DNA from: Xanthomonas sp. Leaf148 | GTDB taxonomy: Bacteria; Pseudomonadota; Gammaproteobacteria; Xanthomonadales; Xanthomonadaceae | Direction: 5' to 3' | Assembly (NCBI RefSeq): GCF_001423585.1 | Contig: NZ_LMOP01000012.1 | Location: 186,001-250,000, forward strand | DNA length: 64,000 nucleotides | Shown here: positions 1 through 13,247 of the stretch, one piece after another | Layout: each line of letters starts with the position of its first letter | Position numbering within the stretch: position 1 is the first letter of the stretch | Notes under the pieces: model-generated | The model's database searches: none | What the model was told of the DNA's origin: nothing | What the model saw: only the letters and a program-made list of their open reading frames with translations | Program-made: the position numbers and the translations under genes

Positions 1-9
1 TAGCTGCTC

Positions 10-642
10 TTAGCCAGCCAGTTCCGCCGCCTCGACACTATGCTCGCCACGTGCCGGCGATAGCGCGGCGGTGACCATCGCGGCGGCAATGCGCTCGGCT
101 GGATTGATGCGGAAGCGCCGTGGCAGGATCGGGCCGAGTGCACCAAGCACCAGGCTGCCGAGGTGTTCGCCGGTGCGGCGTTCTTCGCGTTCGCCGCCGA
201 TCAGCCCAGGGCGTACGAAGGTCAGCGAGGGGAAGCCGATCGTGCGCAGATCGCGTTCCAGTTCGCCCTTGACGCGGTTGTAGAAGATGCGCGATTGCGC
301 ATCTGCTCCGGCCGCCGAGTTCAGCACGAACACCGAGGTGCCCTGCGCGCAGGCAGCGCGCGCCAGGGCCAGCGGGTAATCGTGGTCGATGCGATAGAAC
401 GCGTCGCGCGAACCAGCCTGTTTCATGGTGCTGCCCAACGTGCAGATGGCCGATTCCATACGCGGTGCGGTCCAGTGGTCCAGGCGCTCGAAATCGATCA
501 CCTGGTTGCGCAGTTTGGGATGGATCTGCGTCAGCGGGCGACGCGTCAGCGCCACCACGCCCGTGCAGCGCGCATCGGCGAGCAGCTGCTGCAACACCTG
601 TTTCCCGACCAGACCGGTCGCCCCTGCCAACAACACATCCAT
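10..642 (-). CDS. NAD(P)-binding Rossmann protein (atypical SDR, HTATIP2/TIP30-like)
   Basis: This is a 210-residue protein predicted to be cytoplasmic. It begins with a dinucleotide-binding glycine motif (GATGLVG, residues 7-13) and carries a YxxxK pair (YNRVK near residue 120), as in the atypical short-chain dehydrogenases related to TIP30/HTATIP2. The substrate is unknown. I chose the ATG at 642 because the glycine motif follows directly. An in-frame upstream start at 690 would overlap glgX. The gene starts 16 bases after the glgX stop on the same strand, so it is probably the last gene of the glycogen/trehalose operon. A role in sugar metabolism is only inferred from position. Confidence 0.8.
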   Translation of the reverse strand: MDVLLAGATGLVGKQVLQQLLADARCTGVVALTRRPLTQIHPKLRNQVIDFERLDHWTAPRMESAICTLGSTMKQAGSRDAFYRIDHDYPLALARAACAQGTSVFVLNSAAGADAQSRIFYNRVKGELERDLRTIGFPSLTFVRPGLIGGEREERRTGEHLGSLVLGALGPILPRRFRINPAERIAAAMVTAALSPARGEHSVEAAELAG

Positions 643-658
643 CAGGCCACTCCGCTCA

Positions 659-2821
<2,163 letters not shown>

Positions 2822-2934
2822 CGGTAACTCCTTAAAACGGTGAACTCAAGACAATGCGCGGTGTGCGGCTGCGGCGGGCTGTGCACGCTTGCAGGGACGC
2901 GCGGCACAACCCACGCAAGGTGGCAGACACCGCG

Positions 2935-3129
2935 TTACTGGCGCGCAGTGATCGGCGTGGCCGCGTGCTCGGCGGACTGCTCAGCCGCGCGTTCTTCGGC
3001 ATCCACCAGCCGCTCGGCCATCGCCCAGTGGCGGTGCGCATGCCCGTCCGGGCGGCCTTCAGCCTCCCAGATCTCCTGTGCCAACTGGCGAAGCCGCGCT
3101 TGCCGTTCCGTGTCATTCATTGCGTACAT
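2935..3129 (-). CDS. Small DUF2934-type protein
   Basis: This is a 64-residue charged, Ala/Glu/Arg-rich protein with no signal peptide or membrane segment. The core (IWEAEGRPDGHAHRHW, then an acidic helix) resembles the short DUF2934 family, whose function is unknown. It sits between treY (stop at 3145) and glgX (start at 2821), in the same direction, so it should be co-transcribed with sugar enzymes. The ATG at 3129 has a GAGGG stretch just upstream; the ATG at 3120 is an alternative with wider spacing. The family assignment is from memory of the motif. Confidence 0.7.
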   Translation of the reverse strand: MYAMNDTERQARLRQLAQEIWEAEGRPDGHAHRHWAMAERLVDAEERAAEQSAEHAATPITARQ

Positions 3130-3144
3130 TTCCCTCAAGGTCGA

Positions 3145-5748
3145 TTACGGGGTCAACAACACTGCCACCGGCGCACGTGCAAACACCGTGGATAGCGCCA
3201 CGCGGCCGCGCTGCGGCTGCAGCGTGCTGCCGTCGAGCACATTACGGTATGTGGCTTCCGGCAATGCCAACGACGCCTGACCCCAACTGGCCGGCGGCAC
3301 CAGCAACGGCAGATCGCCTTCGCTGTGCGCACCGGCACCCAGCCGGGTGATCGCTACCACCAACGACTGGCCCCGGTACTGACGACGGAACGCCAGCACC
3401 TGCGCAGCGCCGCTGGCCGCGACGTTCAATGGCTGGTAGTCGCCCTTCGCAAACAGCGCCGGATGTTCGCTGCGCAGCTGCAGCAGTACAGCGGTGAGAC
3501 GCGCCTTGACTGCGCCATCGCGCCAGCCGCGCAGCAGCGTATTGAAATCGCGCGCCTGCCGCAGCCACTGCTGCCGCTGCGTGTAATCCACCGGGCGGCG
3601 GTTGTCCGGGTCCACCAGCGAAAGATCCCAGCCTTCGGTGCCCTGATACAGGTCGGGCACACCGGGCACGGTCAGGCGCAAGGTGGTTTGCACCAGCGAA
3701 TTACGCGCACCGGCCGCGGCGATGTGGTTGCTGGCGCGTAACAGCGCGCGGCGTAGTGGCAACCCGGCACGACTGCTCAGCACCTGCTCCACGGTGGCCT
3801 GCACGGCCTGTTCGTACTCGGCAGAGCCATCGGTCCAGCTGGTATGCAGCTTGGCTTCGCGCACCGCCTTGAGCAGCCACTGCGCCACGCGCTCGGCATA
3901 GGCGGCGAGCGGCTCGGCCTGATCGGCGCCAAGCCCGATGGGCCAGGCCGCCACCAGCGTCTGCCACAGCATTTGCTGGTCGCCACCAGCCAGCGCCGGC
4001 GATTCCAGCGTCTGGGCCAGGGCATCGAATTGGGCGCTCTGCTCGACCCACCACTTCGGCTGCTCGGACAGCACCGCCAGCCGCATGCGCAGGTCTTCGC
4101 CGCGCTTGTGATCGTGGGTGGCAGTGGCCAGCAGCGCGCGCGGGTAGTGCTTGGCGCGCTGCTGATTCTGCGCGTGGAACTCGGCGGCCTCGTTGGCGAA
4201 GTGGGTCGGATGGCTGCCGACCTCGTTGCGCGACAACAGCACGCCGTGCCGGTAAAACGCGGTGTCTTCCACCGACTTGGCATTGAGCGGTGCGGACAGC
4301 TGCTCCACGCGGCGACGCAGGATGCGCCGCAAGGCGATCTGCGCGCGGTCGGCACCGGCATCGTCCAGCAACCAGCGCTCGATGGCGTCGACCGCTGCAA
4401 CGATCGACTCCGGCATGCCGTCGCGGGCACGCGCAGCGGTGCTGCGCAGCCGCTCTGCCTCGCTGCCGGTGACGCCCTTGGCACCGGCATAGGTGCGATA
4501 CACCGGGAACCAGCGCAGCAGCACACACAGACCGCGTGCGAGCATCTGCGGGCTGAACTCGCGTGTTGGAGGGTCCAGGCGTGCCAGCGCCGACAACGCA
4601 CCCACGGCGCGATTGAATTCGGTCTGCAGCGGGCCACGCAGGATTTCATCGCGGGCCGCGCGTTCTTCCTGCGCGAAGTCGCCACTGCGTCCGCTCACGC
4701 GTTGCCAGGCACGCGCCAACGGCTTGAAGCCGGCCGCGTCGTGCAACACGCCGCCGACCTGGTCCATGAAGTCGTAACCGGTAGTGCCATCGCAGGGCCA
4801 GTCGGCCGGCAGATGCTCGCCGGGGGCGAGGATCTTTTCCAGATACAGGCCCAGCGTGCCGGGCTTGAGCCCGCGCGTGCGCCCGGCCGCATCCAGCCGG
4901 CTGCGCAGCTTGCGCACGTAACTGGTGGGGTCGGTGAGCCCGTCCACATGGTCGATGCGCAGGCCGTCCAGGTGCCCTTCGGCCACCAGCCGCAGCGGCA
5001 GCGCATGCACCGCATCGAACACCGCCGGCAGCTCGACCCGCAACGCCACCAGCGAGGTGATGTCGAAGAAACGGCGGTAGTTGAGCATGTCGTTGCCCAC
5101 CCGCCACCAGTTCAATCGATACGGCTGGCGTTCGATCACCTTGTGCAGGCGGCCATCGCCACGCTTGGCACCGTCGTTGTAGTCGCGCAGCCACTGCGCC
5201 CGTACGGATGGTTCCGGAATGTCCAGCGTCTGCGGACGAATCGGATAACGCTGGTCGTAATGCGCCAGTGCGGCACTGCCGTCGTCCTGGATCACCAGCG
5301 TGATCAGGCCGTCGGCCAGCGCGGTGGCGTACGGGCGGTCCAGCACTGCCAGCCACAACTTTCCATCGCGACCCGGCGCACGCCAGTCGATATCGAACCA
5401 GTCGGCATGCTTGGCGCTGCGGCCGTTGCGCAACACATCCCACCACCAGGCGTTCTGCGCGTGGGTGGCCATGTGGTTGGGCACGATGTCGGCGATCAGA
5501 CCCATGCCGTGTTCGCGCGCAGCCTGCGACAACGCGATCAACGCCGCTTCGCCACCGAGTTCCGGGTTGACAACGGACGGGTCGATATTGTCGTAGCCGT
5601 GCGTCGAGCCCGGCACCGCAGTGCCGATCGGCGACAGATACAGATGGCTGATGCCAAGGCCGGCGTAGTACGGCACCTGCGCAAGCGCATCGTGCAAGGT
5701 GAAGCCGGCATGCAGCTGCAGGCGGGCGGTGGCGCGAAGATCGATCAT
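3145..5748 (-). CDS. treY: Malto-oligosyltrehalose synthase TreY
   Basis: The product has 867 residues and belongs to GH13 (TreY type). It isomerises the reducing-end alpha-1,4 bond of maltooligosaccharides to alpha,alpha-1,1, the first step of the TreY-TreZ trehalose route. Visible motifs are YLSPI and GSTHGYD near the N terminus, [17 protein letters not shown] (nucleophile Asp), LEKIL (acid/base Glu) and THDHKRGED. The C-terminal region LYQGTE followed by [12 protein letters not shown] is typical of TreY. The start ATG at 5748 overlaps the malQ stop by four bases (ATGA), indicating translational coupling. Trehalose made here serves as an osmoprotectant. Confidence 0.95.
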   Translation of the reverse strand: MIDLRATARLQLHAGFTLHDALAQVPYYAGLGISHLYLSPIGTAVPGSTHGYDNIDPSVVNPELGGEAALIALSQAAREHGMGLIADIVPNHMATHAQNAWWWDVLRNGRSAKHADWFDIDWRAPGRDGKLWLAVLDRPYATALADGLITLVIQDDGSAALAHYDQRYPIRPQTLDIPEPSVRAQWLRDYNDGAKRGDGRLHKVIERQPYRLNWWRVGNDMLNYRRFFDITSLVALRVELPAVFDAVHALPLRLVAEGHLDGLRIDHVDGLTDPTSYVRKLRSRLDAAGRTRGLKPGTLGLYLEKILAPGEHLPADWPCDGTTGYDFMDQVGGVLHDAAGFKPLARAWQRVSGRSGDFAQEERAARDEILRGPLQTEFNRAVGALSALARLDPPTREFSPQMLARGLCVLLRWFPVYRTYAGAKGVTGSEAERLRSTAARARDGMPESIVAAVDAIERWLLDDAGADRAQIALRRILRRRVEQLSAPLNAKSVEDTAFYRHGVLLSRNEVGSHPTHFANEAAEFHAQNQQRAKHYPRALLATATHDHKRGEDLRMRLAVLSEQPKWWVEQSAQFDALAQTLESPALAGGDQQMLWQTLVAAWPIGLGADQAEPLAAYAERVAQWLLKAVREAKLHTSWTDGSAEYEQAVQATVEQVLSSRAGLPLRRALLRASNHIAAAGARNSLVQTTLRLTVPGVPDLYQGTEGWDLSLVDPDNRRPVDYTQRQQWLRQARDFNTLLRGWRDGAVKARLTAVLLQLRSEHPALFAKGDYQPLNVAASGAAQVLAFRRQYRGQSLVVAITRLGAGAHSEGDLPLLVPPASWGQASLALPEATYRNVLDGSTLQPQRGRVALSTVFARAPVAVLLTP

Positions 5749-7676
5749 GACTGTGGTTCCGAAACGGCCGCGACGCGACGCGCCTCGGCAAAGCCCTGCA
5801 GCGCCGTGGTCAGGCGCGCATGCGGCAAGGGATCGGGCAGGCGTCGACGCCAGTTGGGATGGACTTCGACGGTGCCCGGCAGATTGGGTTGTTCGTCCAG
5901 CGCCAGTGCGTCTTCGGCCGGCAGCAAGGCCAGCGGCGACACGCTGCTGGCGGTAAACCGCAGCGCGCCCAGCAGCGCATCGTCGCTGGACAGGCCGACG
6001 TGTTCCACCGCCGCATCCAGCCGCGCGACATCCTTGGCACGGTGGTTTGCGTCGTCGCTGGCTTGCTCAGGCTTGATCAGCGCGAGCTTGCGACGCCAGT
6101 CGATATCACGGCCAGCGCGCCAGCCGGTAAGCGTGGGCAGATCATGGGTGGTGGTGGTGGCTACCGCATCCGGGCGCCACAAGCCGGGCGCGATGAATGC
6201 ACCATCTTCGTCGCGGGTGAACATCAGCACATCGATGCCCATCACGCCGCGGCGCGAGAGTTCTTCGCGGATGCCCGGCGGCACCACGCCCAGATCTTCG
6301 CCGATCACAATGGCGCGGTGACGCCACGATTCCAGCGCCAGCAGATTGAGCAAATCGTGCAGCGGGTATGCCAGATAGGCGCCTGCGTTGGAGCCGGCAC
6401 CCTCGGGCACCACCCACAACCGCAACAGGCCAAGAATGTGATCGATGCGGATCCCGCCGCGATCGCGCAGCACCGCGCGTAGCAGCGCGATGTACGGCGC
6501 AAACCCGCTGCGTCGCAAGGCGGTGGGCGAATACGCACCGATGCCCCAATGCTGGCCATCGGCATTGAAGGCATCCGGCGGCGCGCCCAACACCAGGCCA
6601 CGCAACACCGTGTCGGCGGCCGCAGCGGCTTCGGCACCGTTGGGGTCGAAGCCCACCGCCAGATCGGCGATCAGGCCGATTTTCATGCCGCGCTCGTGCG
6701 CTTCGCGCTGCGCATCGGACCAACTGCGCGCTGCCAGCCATTGGGTGAACACATGCAGCTGCGGATCGTTGTCGCCAAAATCCTGCGCGGCGAAGCGTGC
6801 GAATCCGTCCAGCGCTGCACCGCCTGCAGTGCGGAAGGCGAGCAGATCGGCATGATCCGGCGCCACGCGCGCATGCAGATGGCGCAACAGCTCCCACTTG
6901 GCCTGCGCCGAGGCGGGCCAGTCGATCAATGCATTGGTGTGCAGCGTATCGAAGCGCTGGCGCAGGCCTGCGATCTCGTCGATCGCCTCCAGCGCCAGTT
7001 CGCCCAATACGCGAACCGGTGCGGCATGCAAGGGATCGAAAAAGCGTCGGTCACTCGGCGAATACGGGCTGTAACCACCGGTGATCGGGCGCGAGGCATG
7101 CACCGGGCTCAGTGCCAGCGCATCGGCGCCAGCCAGCGCCGCGTGCCGCAGCCAATCGACAGCGCCGGCAGCATCGCCGATGCCACCATCATCGAGGCTG
7201 CAGGCCGAATACACCTGCAGCGCCATGCCCCAGGCACGCGGCGACGGCTGGCCGCAGGCATCGGCCACGCTGAAACAGCGGTGCGGCGCGACTGCCACCT
7301 GCTGGGTCAGCGCACCGATCTGTAGCGTCCAATAACCAAAACGCTGCGGTGCAAGCAATTGCCCCTGCGCATCCGCACGTGCTTCTTCGGTGCTGCCGTT
7401 GTCATCGGTCCAGCGGCCACCCGCATTGGCGGCAACGCGCAACGGCAACGCCGCGCCCACCTGCACGGTGAGCAGCACTGCCGGCTCATCTGCCTGCGCC
7501 TTGCAGCGTCGCAGGCTGTCTTCGCGTTGTGCGGCAGTGGCCGATGGCAATTCGAGGGCGGTCAATACCGCCTGCACCGATTGCTCGGAGACCTGCCGCG
7601 GTTGGTCGCTGGCGTCCACCCACTCCACCATCACCCCGGCCGCGGCGGCCAGGGTGTGCAAGGTGTTCGTGCTCAT
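5745..7676 (-). CDS. malQ: 4-alpha-glucanotransferase (amylomaltase) MalQ
   Basis: The product has 643 residues and belongs to GH77. It transfers maltodextrin units between glucans and would reshape the maltooligosaccharide pool used by TreY. The signature GIRIDHILGL (nucleophile Asp), the acid/base segment VIGEDLGVVP and THDLPTLTGW are all present in order, with a shorter N-terminal region before the barrel. It overlaps treZ upstream and treY downstream by four bases each (ATGA junctions), so the three are surely one translation-coupled unit. Placement of malQ between treZ and treY suggests dedication to glycogen-to-trehalose conversion rather than maltose uptake; no maltose transporter is nearby. 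Confidence 0.93.
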   Translation of the reverse strand: MSTNTLHTLAAAAGVMVEWVDASDQPRQVSEQSVQAVLTALELPSATAAQREDSLRRCKAQADEPAVLLTVQVGAALPLRVAANAGGRWTDDNGSTEEARADAQGQLLAPQRFGYWTLQIGALTQQVAVAPHRCFSVADACGQPSPRAWGMALQVYSACSLDDGGIGDAAGAVDWLRHAALAGADALALSPVHASRPITGGYSPYSPSDRRFFDPLHAAPVRVLGELALEAIDEIAGLRQRFDTLHTNALIDWPASAQAKWELLRHLHARVAPDHADLLAFRTAGGAALDGFARFAAQDFGDNDPQLHVFTQWLAARSWSDAQREAHERGMKIGLIADLAVGFDPNGAEAAAAADTVLRGLVLGAPPDAFNADGQHWGIGAYSPTALRRSGFAPYIALLRAVLRDRGGIRIDHILGLLRLWVVPEGAGSNAGAYLAYPLHDLLNLLALESWRHRAIVIGEDLGVVPPGIREELSRRGVMGIDVLMFTRDEDGAFIAPGLWRPDAVATTTTHDLPTLTGWRAGRDIDWRRKLALIKPEQASDDANHRAKDVARLDAAVEHVGLSSDDALLGALRFTASSVSPLALLPAEDALALDEQPNLPGTVEVHPNWRRRLPDPLPHARLTTALQGFAEARRVAAVSEPQS

Positions 7677-9430
7677 GTGCGGTCCTCATGCCAGGCAATG
7701 AAACTGTCGACCGACAACTGCTGCGCGGAGATATCCACGTTTTCGGCAAACGCCACGCGCCCACGTAGTGGCGGCAACGGCACGGCCGCGCTGCCGACGT
7801 TGAAGGCGATATGCCACAGCCCGTCCGGCAGCTCCCAGGTGGCCGTGAGCGCGCCATCGGCCAGCACGCTGGCACGCACCGCGCGCGCGTCCGCAAGGCC
7901 GGGCACCAACCACTGCCGACGCGCGGCGAGCAGCGCAGTGAACCACGCTGCCCACTGCGCGCCGTCGCCGTGCGCTGCATCGCCGATCGGCGAGCGCGAG
8001 GCGGCGAAGGTGGCATGGCTGTTGGGGTCGGGAATGGTGGCGCGCTGCGCTTCATCCGCGAACGCGGCAAAGTGCGCGAACTCGCGACGCCGCCCTTCGC
8101 GCACCGCCTCATCCAGCGGCGGCCCGAAGTCGGTAAAGAACAGGAACGGCTGCGTCGCGCCCCAGGGCTCGCCCATGAAAAACAGCGGAATCATCGGCGT
8201 CAATGCGGTCAACGCCAACGCTGCGCGCAAGCGCGGCTGCGCGACCAGCACGGTCAGCCGCTCGCCACGCGCACGGTTGCCGATCTGGTCGTGATTCTGC
8301 GCAAACACCACAAACTTGTACGGCGGCAGCGCACCACTGGGCTCGCCACGCACGTGGCCACGCGGGTCCGGCTCGCCCTGATACGCAAAGCCTTCGCTGA
8401 GCACGCGCGCCAGATGCTCGGTGGGCTTGTCGGCGAAGGCGGCGTAATAGCCTTCGGCCTCCCCGGTCAGCAATACATGCAAGGCGTTGTGGAAATCGTC
8501 GTCCCACTGCGCGGTGTAGCCGCGTTGCAATTGCGAGGCCTGGTTGGCCTCGTTTTCCAGCACCAGATGCACGTGGCGGCCAGACGGCAGGCTGGTCTCC
8601 ACGGTCTCGCGCAAGGTGTCCAGAAATGCATTGGGCGTGATCGCGTGCACCGCATCCAGGCGCAAGCCGTCGAAGCGGTATTCGTGCAACCACATCAATG
8701 CGTTATCGAGAAAATAGCGCTGCACCGGCGGCTTGTGGAAGTCGATCGCCGCGCCCCACGGGGTGGGCTTGTCTGCATTGAAGAACGCGCCGGCATAGCT
8801 GTGCAGGTAATTGCCGTCCGGGCCGAAGTGGTTGTAGACCACGTCCAGCAAGACCATCAGGCCGTGGCCGTGCGCAGCATCGATCAACGCCTTGAGTGCG
8901 TCGGGCGTGCCATAGGCGTCGGCCGGCGCATACGGCAGCACGCCGTCGTAGCCCCAGTTGTGCGCACCGGGGAAGGCGCTCAACGGCATCAGCTCGATGG
9001 CGGTGATGCCCATCGCGGCCAGCTGCGGCAACTGCGCCTGCACGCCGGCATAGCCGCCGCAGGTGCCCACGTGCAGCTCATAGATCACCGCCTCGTCCCA
9101 CGGACGGCCCTGCCACTGCGTGTTGCTCCAGCGGTAGCCGTCGGTGGGCTGCACGGCGCTGGCGCCGTGCACGCCATCAGGCTGCCAGCGCGAGGCCGGG
9201 TCCGGCACCGGCGCGCCGCCATCCACGCTGTAGCGATAGCGCGCGGTTGCCGCGCAGGCCAGGGTGGCGGTGAAGAACCCGTCCTGCCCGGCCTGCAGCG
9301 CGCTACGCGTGCCGTCGTCGAAGACCACTTCCACGCGCGTTGCGTCGGGTGCCCAGAGCGCGAAGCGCACCTGTCCCTCACCCGCTGGCCATGCGCCCCA
9401 GGCCGGGATGATGTCGTTGCGCTGGTTCAT
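7673..9430 (-). CDS. treZ: Malto-oligosyltrehalose trehalohydrolase TreZ
   Basis: The product has 585 residues and belongs to GH13 (TreZ type). It hydrolyses the bond next to the terminal trehalosyl unit made by TreY, releasing trehalose. An N-terminal beta-sandwich (about 1-100, with FALWAPDATRVEVVF) precedes the barrel. Catalytic motifs are LDVVYNHFGPDGNY, LRLDAVHAI (nucleophile Asp), LVLENE (acid/base Glu) and AQNHDQIGNR. The start ATG at 9430 lies two bases after the glgB stop. The stop overlaps malQ by four bases. Confidence 0.95.
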   Translation of the reverse strand: MNQRNDIIPAWGAWPAGEGQVRFALWAPDATRVEVVFDDGTRSALQAGQDGFFTATLACAATARYRYSVDGGAPVPDPASRWQPDGVHGASAVQPTDGYRWSNTQWQGRPWDEAVIYELHVGTCGGYAGVQAQLPQLAAMGITAIELMPLSAFPGAHNWGYDGVLPYAPADAYGTPDALKALIDAAHGHGLMVLLDVVYNHFGPDGNYLHSYAGAFFNADKPTPWGAAIDFHKPPVQRYFLDNALMWLHEYRFDGLRLDAVHAITPNAFLDTLRETVETSLPSGRHVHLVLENEANQASQLQRGYTAQWDDDFHNALHVLLTGEAEGYYAAFADKPTEHLARVLSEGFAYQGEPDPRGHVRGEPSGALPPYKFVVFAQNHDQIGNRARGERLTVLVAQPRLRAALALTALTPMIPLFFMGEPWGATQPFLFFTDFGPPLDEAVREGRRREFAHFAAFADEAQRATIPDPNSHATFAASRSPIGDAAHGDGAQWAAWFTALLAARRQWLVPGLADARAVRASVLADGALTATWELPDGLWHIAFNVGSAAVPLPPLRGRVAFAENVDISAQQLSVDSFIAWHEDRT

Positions 9431-9432
9431 TG

Positions 9433-11667
9433 TTATTTCTCCGCTTGCAGGTAGATCGTGGCCAGCGGCGGCAGAGTCAGGCGCAGACGTTGCGTATGCC
9501 CATGCATGCCCATCGGCTCGGTCGCAAGACGACCGCTGTTGCCGAGGTTGCTGCCGCCGTAACGGGCACTGTCGGTATTGAGGATTTCGCGCCAGATGCC
9601 GGCGCGCGGCACTCCCACGCGGTAGTCGTGCTGCGGTTGCGGGGTGAGGTTGCTCACCGCCAGCAAGGGCGGCGCACCGCCTTCGGGATCGTGACGAATG
9701 AAGGCCAGCACGCTATTGCGCGCGTCGTCGGCCACGCTCCAGTCGAAGCCGTCGGCGCGATGCGTGCTGCGATACAGCGCCGGCACGCGGCGCAAGGTGG
9801 CATTGAGATCGCCCACCAGTTGCTGCACGCCGCGATGCGGCGCGCCGTCGAGCAGATGCCAGTCCAGCGACTGGTCGTGATTCCAATCGCTCCACTGGCC
9901 GAATTCGGCGCCCATGAACACCAGTTTGTCGCCCGGATGCGCCCACATCAGCGCCAGATACGCGCGCAGGTTGGCGAAGCGGCGCCAGTCGTCACCCGGC
10001 ATCTGCCCAAGCAGGCCGCCGGTGCGATGCACAACTTCGTCGTGCGACAGCGGCAACACGAAGCGTTCGGAGAACGCGTACACCAGGCCGAAGGTGAGCT
10101 GGCTGTGGTGTTGCGCGCGCTCGGCAGGATCGCGCTGCATATAGCTCAGCGTGTCGTGCATCCAACCCATGTTCCACTTGTGCGTAAAGCCCAGCCCGCC
10201 GTCGCTGATCGGCGCGGTCACGCCGGGCCAGGCGGTGGATTCTTCGGCAATGGTCAGCACGCCCGGATGGCGCGCGGCAATCTCGCGGTTGAGCTGGCGC
10301 AAGAACGCCACCGCCTCCAGATTCTCGCGGCCACCGTGCGCGTTGGGCACCCATTCGCCTTCGGCACGGCCGTAATCGCGGTACAGCATCGAGGCCACCG
10401 CATCCACGCGCAGGCCGTCGAGGTGGTAATGGTCGATCCACTCCAGCGCGCTGCCCAACAGGTAGGCGGTCACTTCCGGACGGCCGTAGTTGTAGATCAG
10501 CGTATTCCAGTCGCGATGCATGCCTTCGCGCGGGTCGGCATGCTCGTACAGCGCGGCGCCATCGAACTGCGCCAGGCCGTGCGCATCATCGGGAAAGTGC
10601 GCGCTGACCCAATCCAGGATCACGCCGATACCGGCACGGTGGCAGGCATCGACGAACTGCGCAAAGCCATCCGGGCTACCGTGACGGGCAGTCGGCGCAT
10701 ACAGGCCCAGCGGCTGGTAGCCCCACGAGCCGCCGAACGGGTGCTCGGTGATCGGCAGCAACTCAAGATGGGTGAAACCCAGTTCCTGCACATACGGGAT
10801 CAGTTGCCTGGCCAGACTGGGCCAGTCCAGCGGCTGGTTGTGGCCATCGCGGCGCCACGAAGCAGCGTGCACCTCGTAGATGGACATCGGCGCCGGCAAT
10901 GCCTGCACCGCACGCTTGCCCATCCACTCGGCATCGGTCCACGCAAACGCGGCGCCACCGGGCACGACCGAGGCGGTGGCCGGCGGCAGCTCGCTCTGGC
11001 GCGCGACCGGATCGGCCTTGAGCAGCACACGGCCATCGGCGGCGGTGATCGCGTATTTGTAGCGGGCGCCGGCTTCCACACGCGGCAGAAACAGCTCCCA
11101 GAAGCCGCCGAGACGCTGACGCATGGGATGGCGCCGCGCCTCCCAGCCATTGAAGTCGCCCACCACCGCCACGCGCTGCGCGTGTGGCGCCCAGACCGCA
11201 AAGCGTACGCCCGGCACATCGTCGCAGCGCAGATGCTGTGCGCCCAGCGTGCTGCGCAACGCCTGCCCATCGCCGGCGGCGATCTGCAGCAGCAGCGACT
11301 CGTCCAGGGTGGGGGCAAACGCGTACGGGTCTTCGATCTCCTGCACTACGTCCGGCCAGACGATGCGCAGCCGATACGGTCCATCGACCGCCAGCTCGCC
11401 TTCGAACACGCCATCGACTGCGCCGGCCTGCATGCGCGCCAGCAACTTGCCGCGTGGATCGATCAGGCCCATCGCCTCGGCGCCAGGTGCCAGCACCCGA
11501 ATGCGGCGGCGGCCATCGGCCTGCAGATGCGGGCCCAGCACCGCGAACGCGTCGGTGGGCGCTCCGTCGGCCAGCGCCTGCAAGGCAAGCGCGCTATCAG
11601 ACACTCCTTCCGTGGTCACAGCCTCGCCTTCCGTTCCCTGCCCTTGCACGCCCAACCGTTCGCTCAT
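9433..11667 (-). CDS. glgB: 1,4-alpha-glucan branching enzyme GlgB
   Basis: The product has 744 residues. It forms alpha-1,6 branches in glycogen. Two N-terminal beta-sandwich regions are visible (about 35-125, and CBM48 around 135-230 with [22 protein letters not shown]). The GH13 barrel follows with [22 protein letters not shown] (nucleophile Asp), IAEESTAWP (acid/base Glu) and [11 protein letters not shown] placed the start at the ATG at 11667, which overlaps the glgA TGA by four bases. The same frame stays open upstream but there it only mirrors glgA. Coupling to glgA fits joint synthesis of branched glycogen. Confidence 0.95.
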   Translation of the reverse strand: MSERLGVQGQGTEGEAVTTEGVSDSALALQALADGAPTDAFAVLGPHLQADGRRRIRVLAPGAEAMGLIDPRGKLLARMQAGAVDGVFEGELAVDGPYRLRIVWPDVVQEIEDPYAFAPTLDESLLLQIAAGDGQALRSTLGAQHLRCDDVPGVRFAVWAPHAQRVAVVGDFNGWEARRHPMRQRLGGFWELFLPRVEAGARYKYAITAADGRVLLKADPVARQSELPPATASVVPGGAAFAWTDAEWMGKRAVQALPAPMSIYEVHAASWRRDGHNQPLDWPSLARQLIPYVQELGFTHLELLPITEHPFGGSWGYQPLGLYAPTARHGSPDGFAQFVDACHRAGIGVILDWVSAHFPDDAHGLAQFDGAALYEHADPREGMHRDWNTLIYNYGRPEVTAYLLGSALEWIDHYHLDGLRVDAVASMLYRDYGRAEGEWVPNAHGGRENLEAVAFLRQLNREIAARHPGVLTIAEESTAWPGVTAPISDGGLGFTHKWNMGWMHDTLSYMQRDPAERAQHHSQLTFGLVYAFSERFVLPLSHDEVVHRTGGLLGQMPGDDWRRFANLRAYLALMWAHPGDKLVFMGAEFGQWSDWNHDQSLDWHLLDGAPHRGVQQLVGDLNATLRRVPALYRSTHRADGFDWSVADDARNSVLAFIRHDPEGGAPPLLAVSNLTPQPQHDYRVGVPRAGIWREILNTDSARYGGSNLGNSGRLATEPMGMHGHTQRLRLTLPPLATIYLQAEK

Positions 11668-13247
11668 GACACCGTCGCAAGCGCAGGTGCGGTTGCGGCG
11701 GTGCGTTCGTAAAGGGACAGATACTTCTTGCCGGCCACATCCCAGCCGCTGGGACGCAGCATGGCCGCGCGGCGCATCGCCGACAGCAGGCTGGGCAGCC
11801 GGAAGGTGCGGAACGCGCGTTCCAGGCAGCGGCGCAAGGCCTCCACGCTGGCGTGCTGGAACAGGAAACCGGTGACGCCGTCGTCCACGGTATCGATCAG
11901 CCCACCGGTGGCGTGTGCGATCGGCAGGCAGCCGAAGCGCTGCGCGTACATCTGGCTCAGGCCGCAAGGCTCGAAGCGCGACGGCATCAGCAGGAAGTCC
12001 GCACCGGCGAACATGCGCCGCGCCAGGCCTTCCTCGAAGCCGATGAAGGCACCGACCTGGCCGGGATACCGGCGGGTCAACTCGGCCACCTGTTGTTCGA
12101 TCTCCGGCTCGCCACCGCCGATCACGGCGATCTGGCCACCGGCCGCCACGATCTGCGGGGCAACCTCGCAGATCAGGTCCAGGCCCTTCTGATGCACCAA
12201 CCGCGACACCACCGCAAACAACGGCCCGGTGCTGTCGCGCAGCCCGAAAGCCTTGCGCACCTGGCCAGCATTGGCCTGCCGGCCCTGCCACTGGTTCACG
12301 CTGAAGTGCGAATCCAGGTGGACGTCGGTGCGCGGGTCCCAGCTGGCGTCGATGCCGTTGACGATGCCGGTCAGCGCGCCCTTGGCAGCGCGGCCGGCCA
12401 GCAGCCGGTCCAGCCCACAGCCCTGCGCCGGGCCGGTGATCTGCTTGGCATAACTGATGCTGACGGTGTTGACGTGGTCGGCATTGACGATACCGCCACG
12501 CAGGAACGACATCTGCCCGTAGAACTCCAGCTCGGCCACCCGCTCGGCCGGGATGCCCAGTGCCGATGCCATCGAATACGGCACCAGGCCCTGGTAGGCC
12601 AGGTTATGGATGGTGAGCAGGCACGGGGTGGTGCCGCCGGACCAACGCACGTAGCCGGCCGCCAGCGCGCACGGCCAGTCGTTGAGATGCAGCAGGCGCG
12701 GCTTCCAGCCCAGGCCGGCATGACCGGCGGCAATCTGCGCGGCGGCATGCGACAAAGTGGCGAAGCGGATTGCATTGTCTTCGAACTCCGAACCGCTGGT
12801 GCTCACATACGGCGAGCCATCGCGTTCGAACAGTTCCTTGGACAACAGGATGTAGATCGGCAAGCCATCGGACTGCACGATGCGGCCGATATCGCAGGCC
12901 GGCAGCGCGGCATGCGCCAACACGCGGCCCACGATCTCCACCTTGCCGGCACGCTCGAGCACCGCGCGGTAGCCGGGGATCAACACACGCACGTCGTAGC
13001 GATGGCGCAGCGCGCGCGGCAGTGCCGCCGCGACATCGCCCAGACCGCCAGCCTTGATGAAGTCGGCCATCTCCGACACCACGAACAACGCACCGCGCGT
13101 ATCGGCCAGCGACACCGGCAATCGCTCGTGATGGCGAATGAAACGCCCGCGTGCATCACGCGGCCGCCCGCTCTTCTTCAGCGTGGGGATCATCGTGCTG
13201 CGCTCTAAGCGTGCAGTGCTGGCGTGAAGCGGCATCGTGGCAACCAT
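11664..13247 (-). CDS. glgA: Glycogen synthase GlgA (GT5)
   Basis: This 527-residue glucosyltransferase elongates alpha-1,4-glucan, normally from ADP-glucose. The ADP-glucose loop is KAGGLGDV (KxGGL family motif). The C-terminal half has the GT-B features [11 protein letters not shown] and the donor-site segment [22 protein letters not shown]. About 45 basic residues precede the first conserved strand ([10 protein letters not shown]), longer than in E. coli GlgA. ATGs at 13247, 13235 and 13193 are all possible starts and no strong Shine-Dalgarno decides between them. As the first gene it should carry the operon promoter in 13248-13732. No glgC (ADP-glucose pyrophosphorylase) is in this window. 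Confidence 0.93.
   Translation of the reverse strand: MVATMPLHASTARLERSTMIPTLKKSGRPRDARGRFIRHHERLPVSLADTRGALFVVSEMADFIKAGGLGDVAAALPRALRHRYDVRVLIPGYRAVLERAGKVEIVGRVLAHAALPACDIGRIVQSDGLPIYILLSKELFERDGSPYVSTSGSEFEDNAIRFATLSHAAAQIAAGHAGLGWKPRLLHLNDWPCALAAGYVRWSGGTTPCLLTIHNLAYQGLVPYSMASALGIPAERVAELEFYGQMSFLRGGIVNADHVNTVSISYAKQITGPAQGCGLDRLLAGRAAKGALTGIVNGIDASWDPRTDVHLDSHFSVNQWQGRQANAGQVRKAFGLRDSTGPLFAVVSRLVHQKGLDLICEVAPQIVAAGGQIAVIGGGEPEIEQQVAELTRRYPGQVGAFIGFEEGLARRMFAGADFLLMPSRFEPCGLSQMYAQRFGCLPIAHATGGLIDTVDDGVTGFLFQHASVEALRRCLERAFRTFRLPSLLSAMRRAAMLRPSGWDVAGKKYLSLYERTAATAPALATVS

Noticed and set aside
11668..12291. Upstream extension of the glgB frame (about 208 more codons)
   Set aside because: It only shadows glgA; the ATGA overlap at 11664-11667 gives a natural glgB start.
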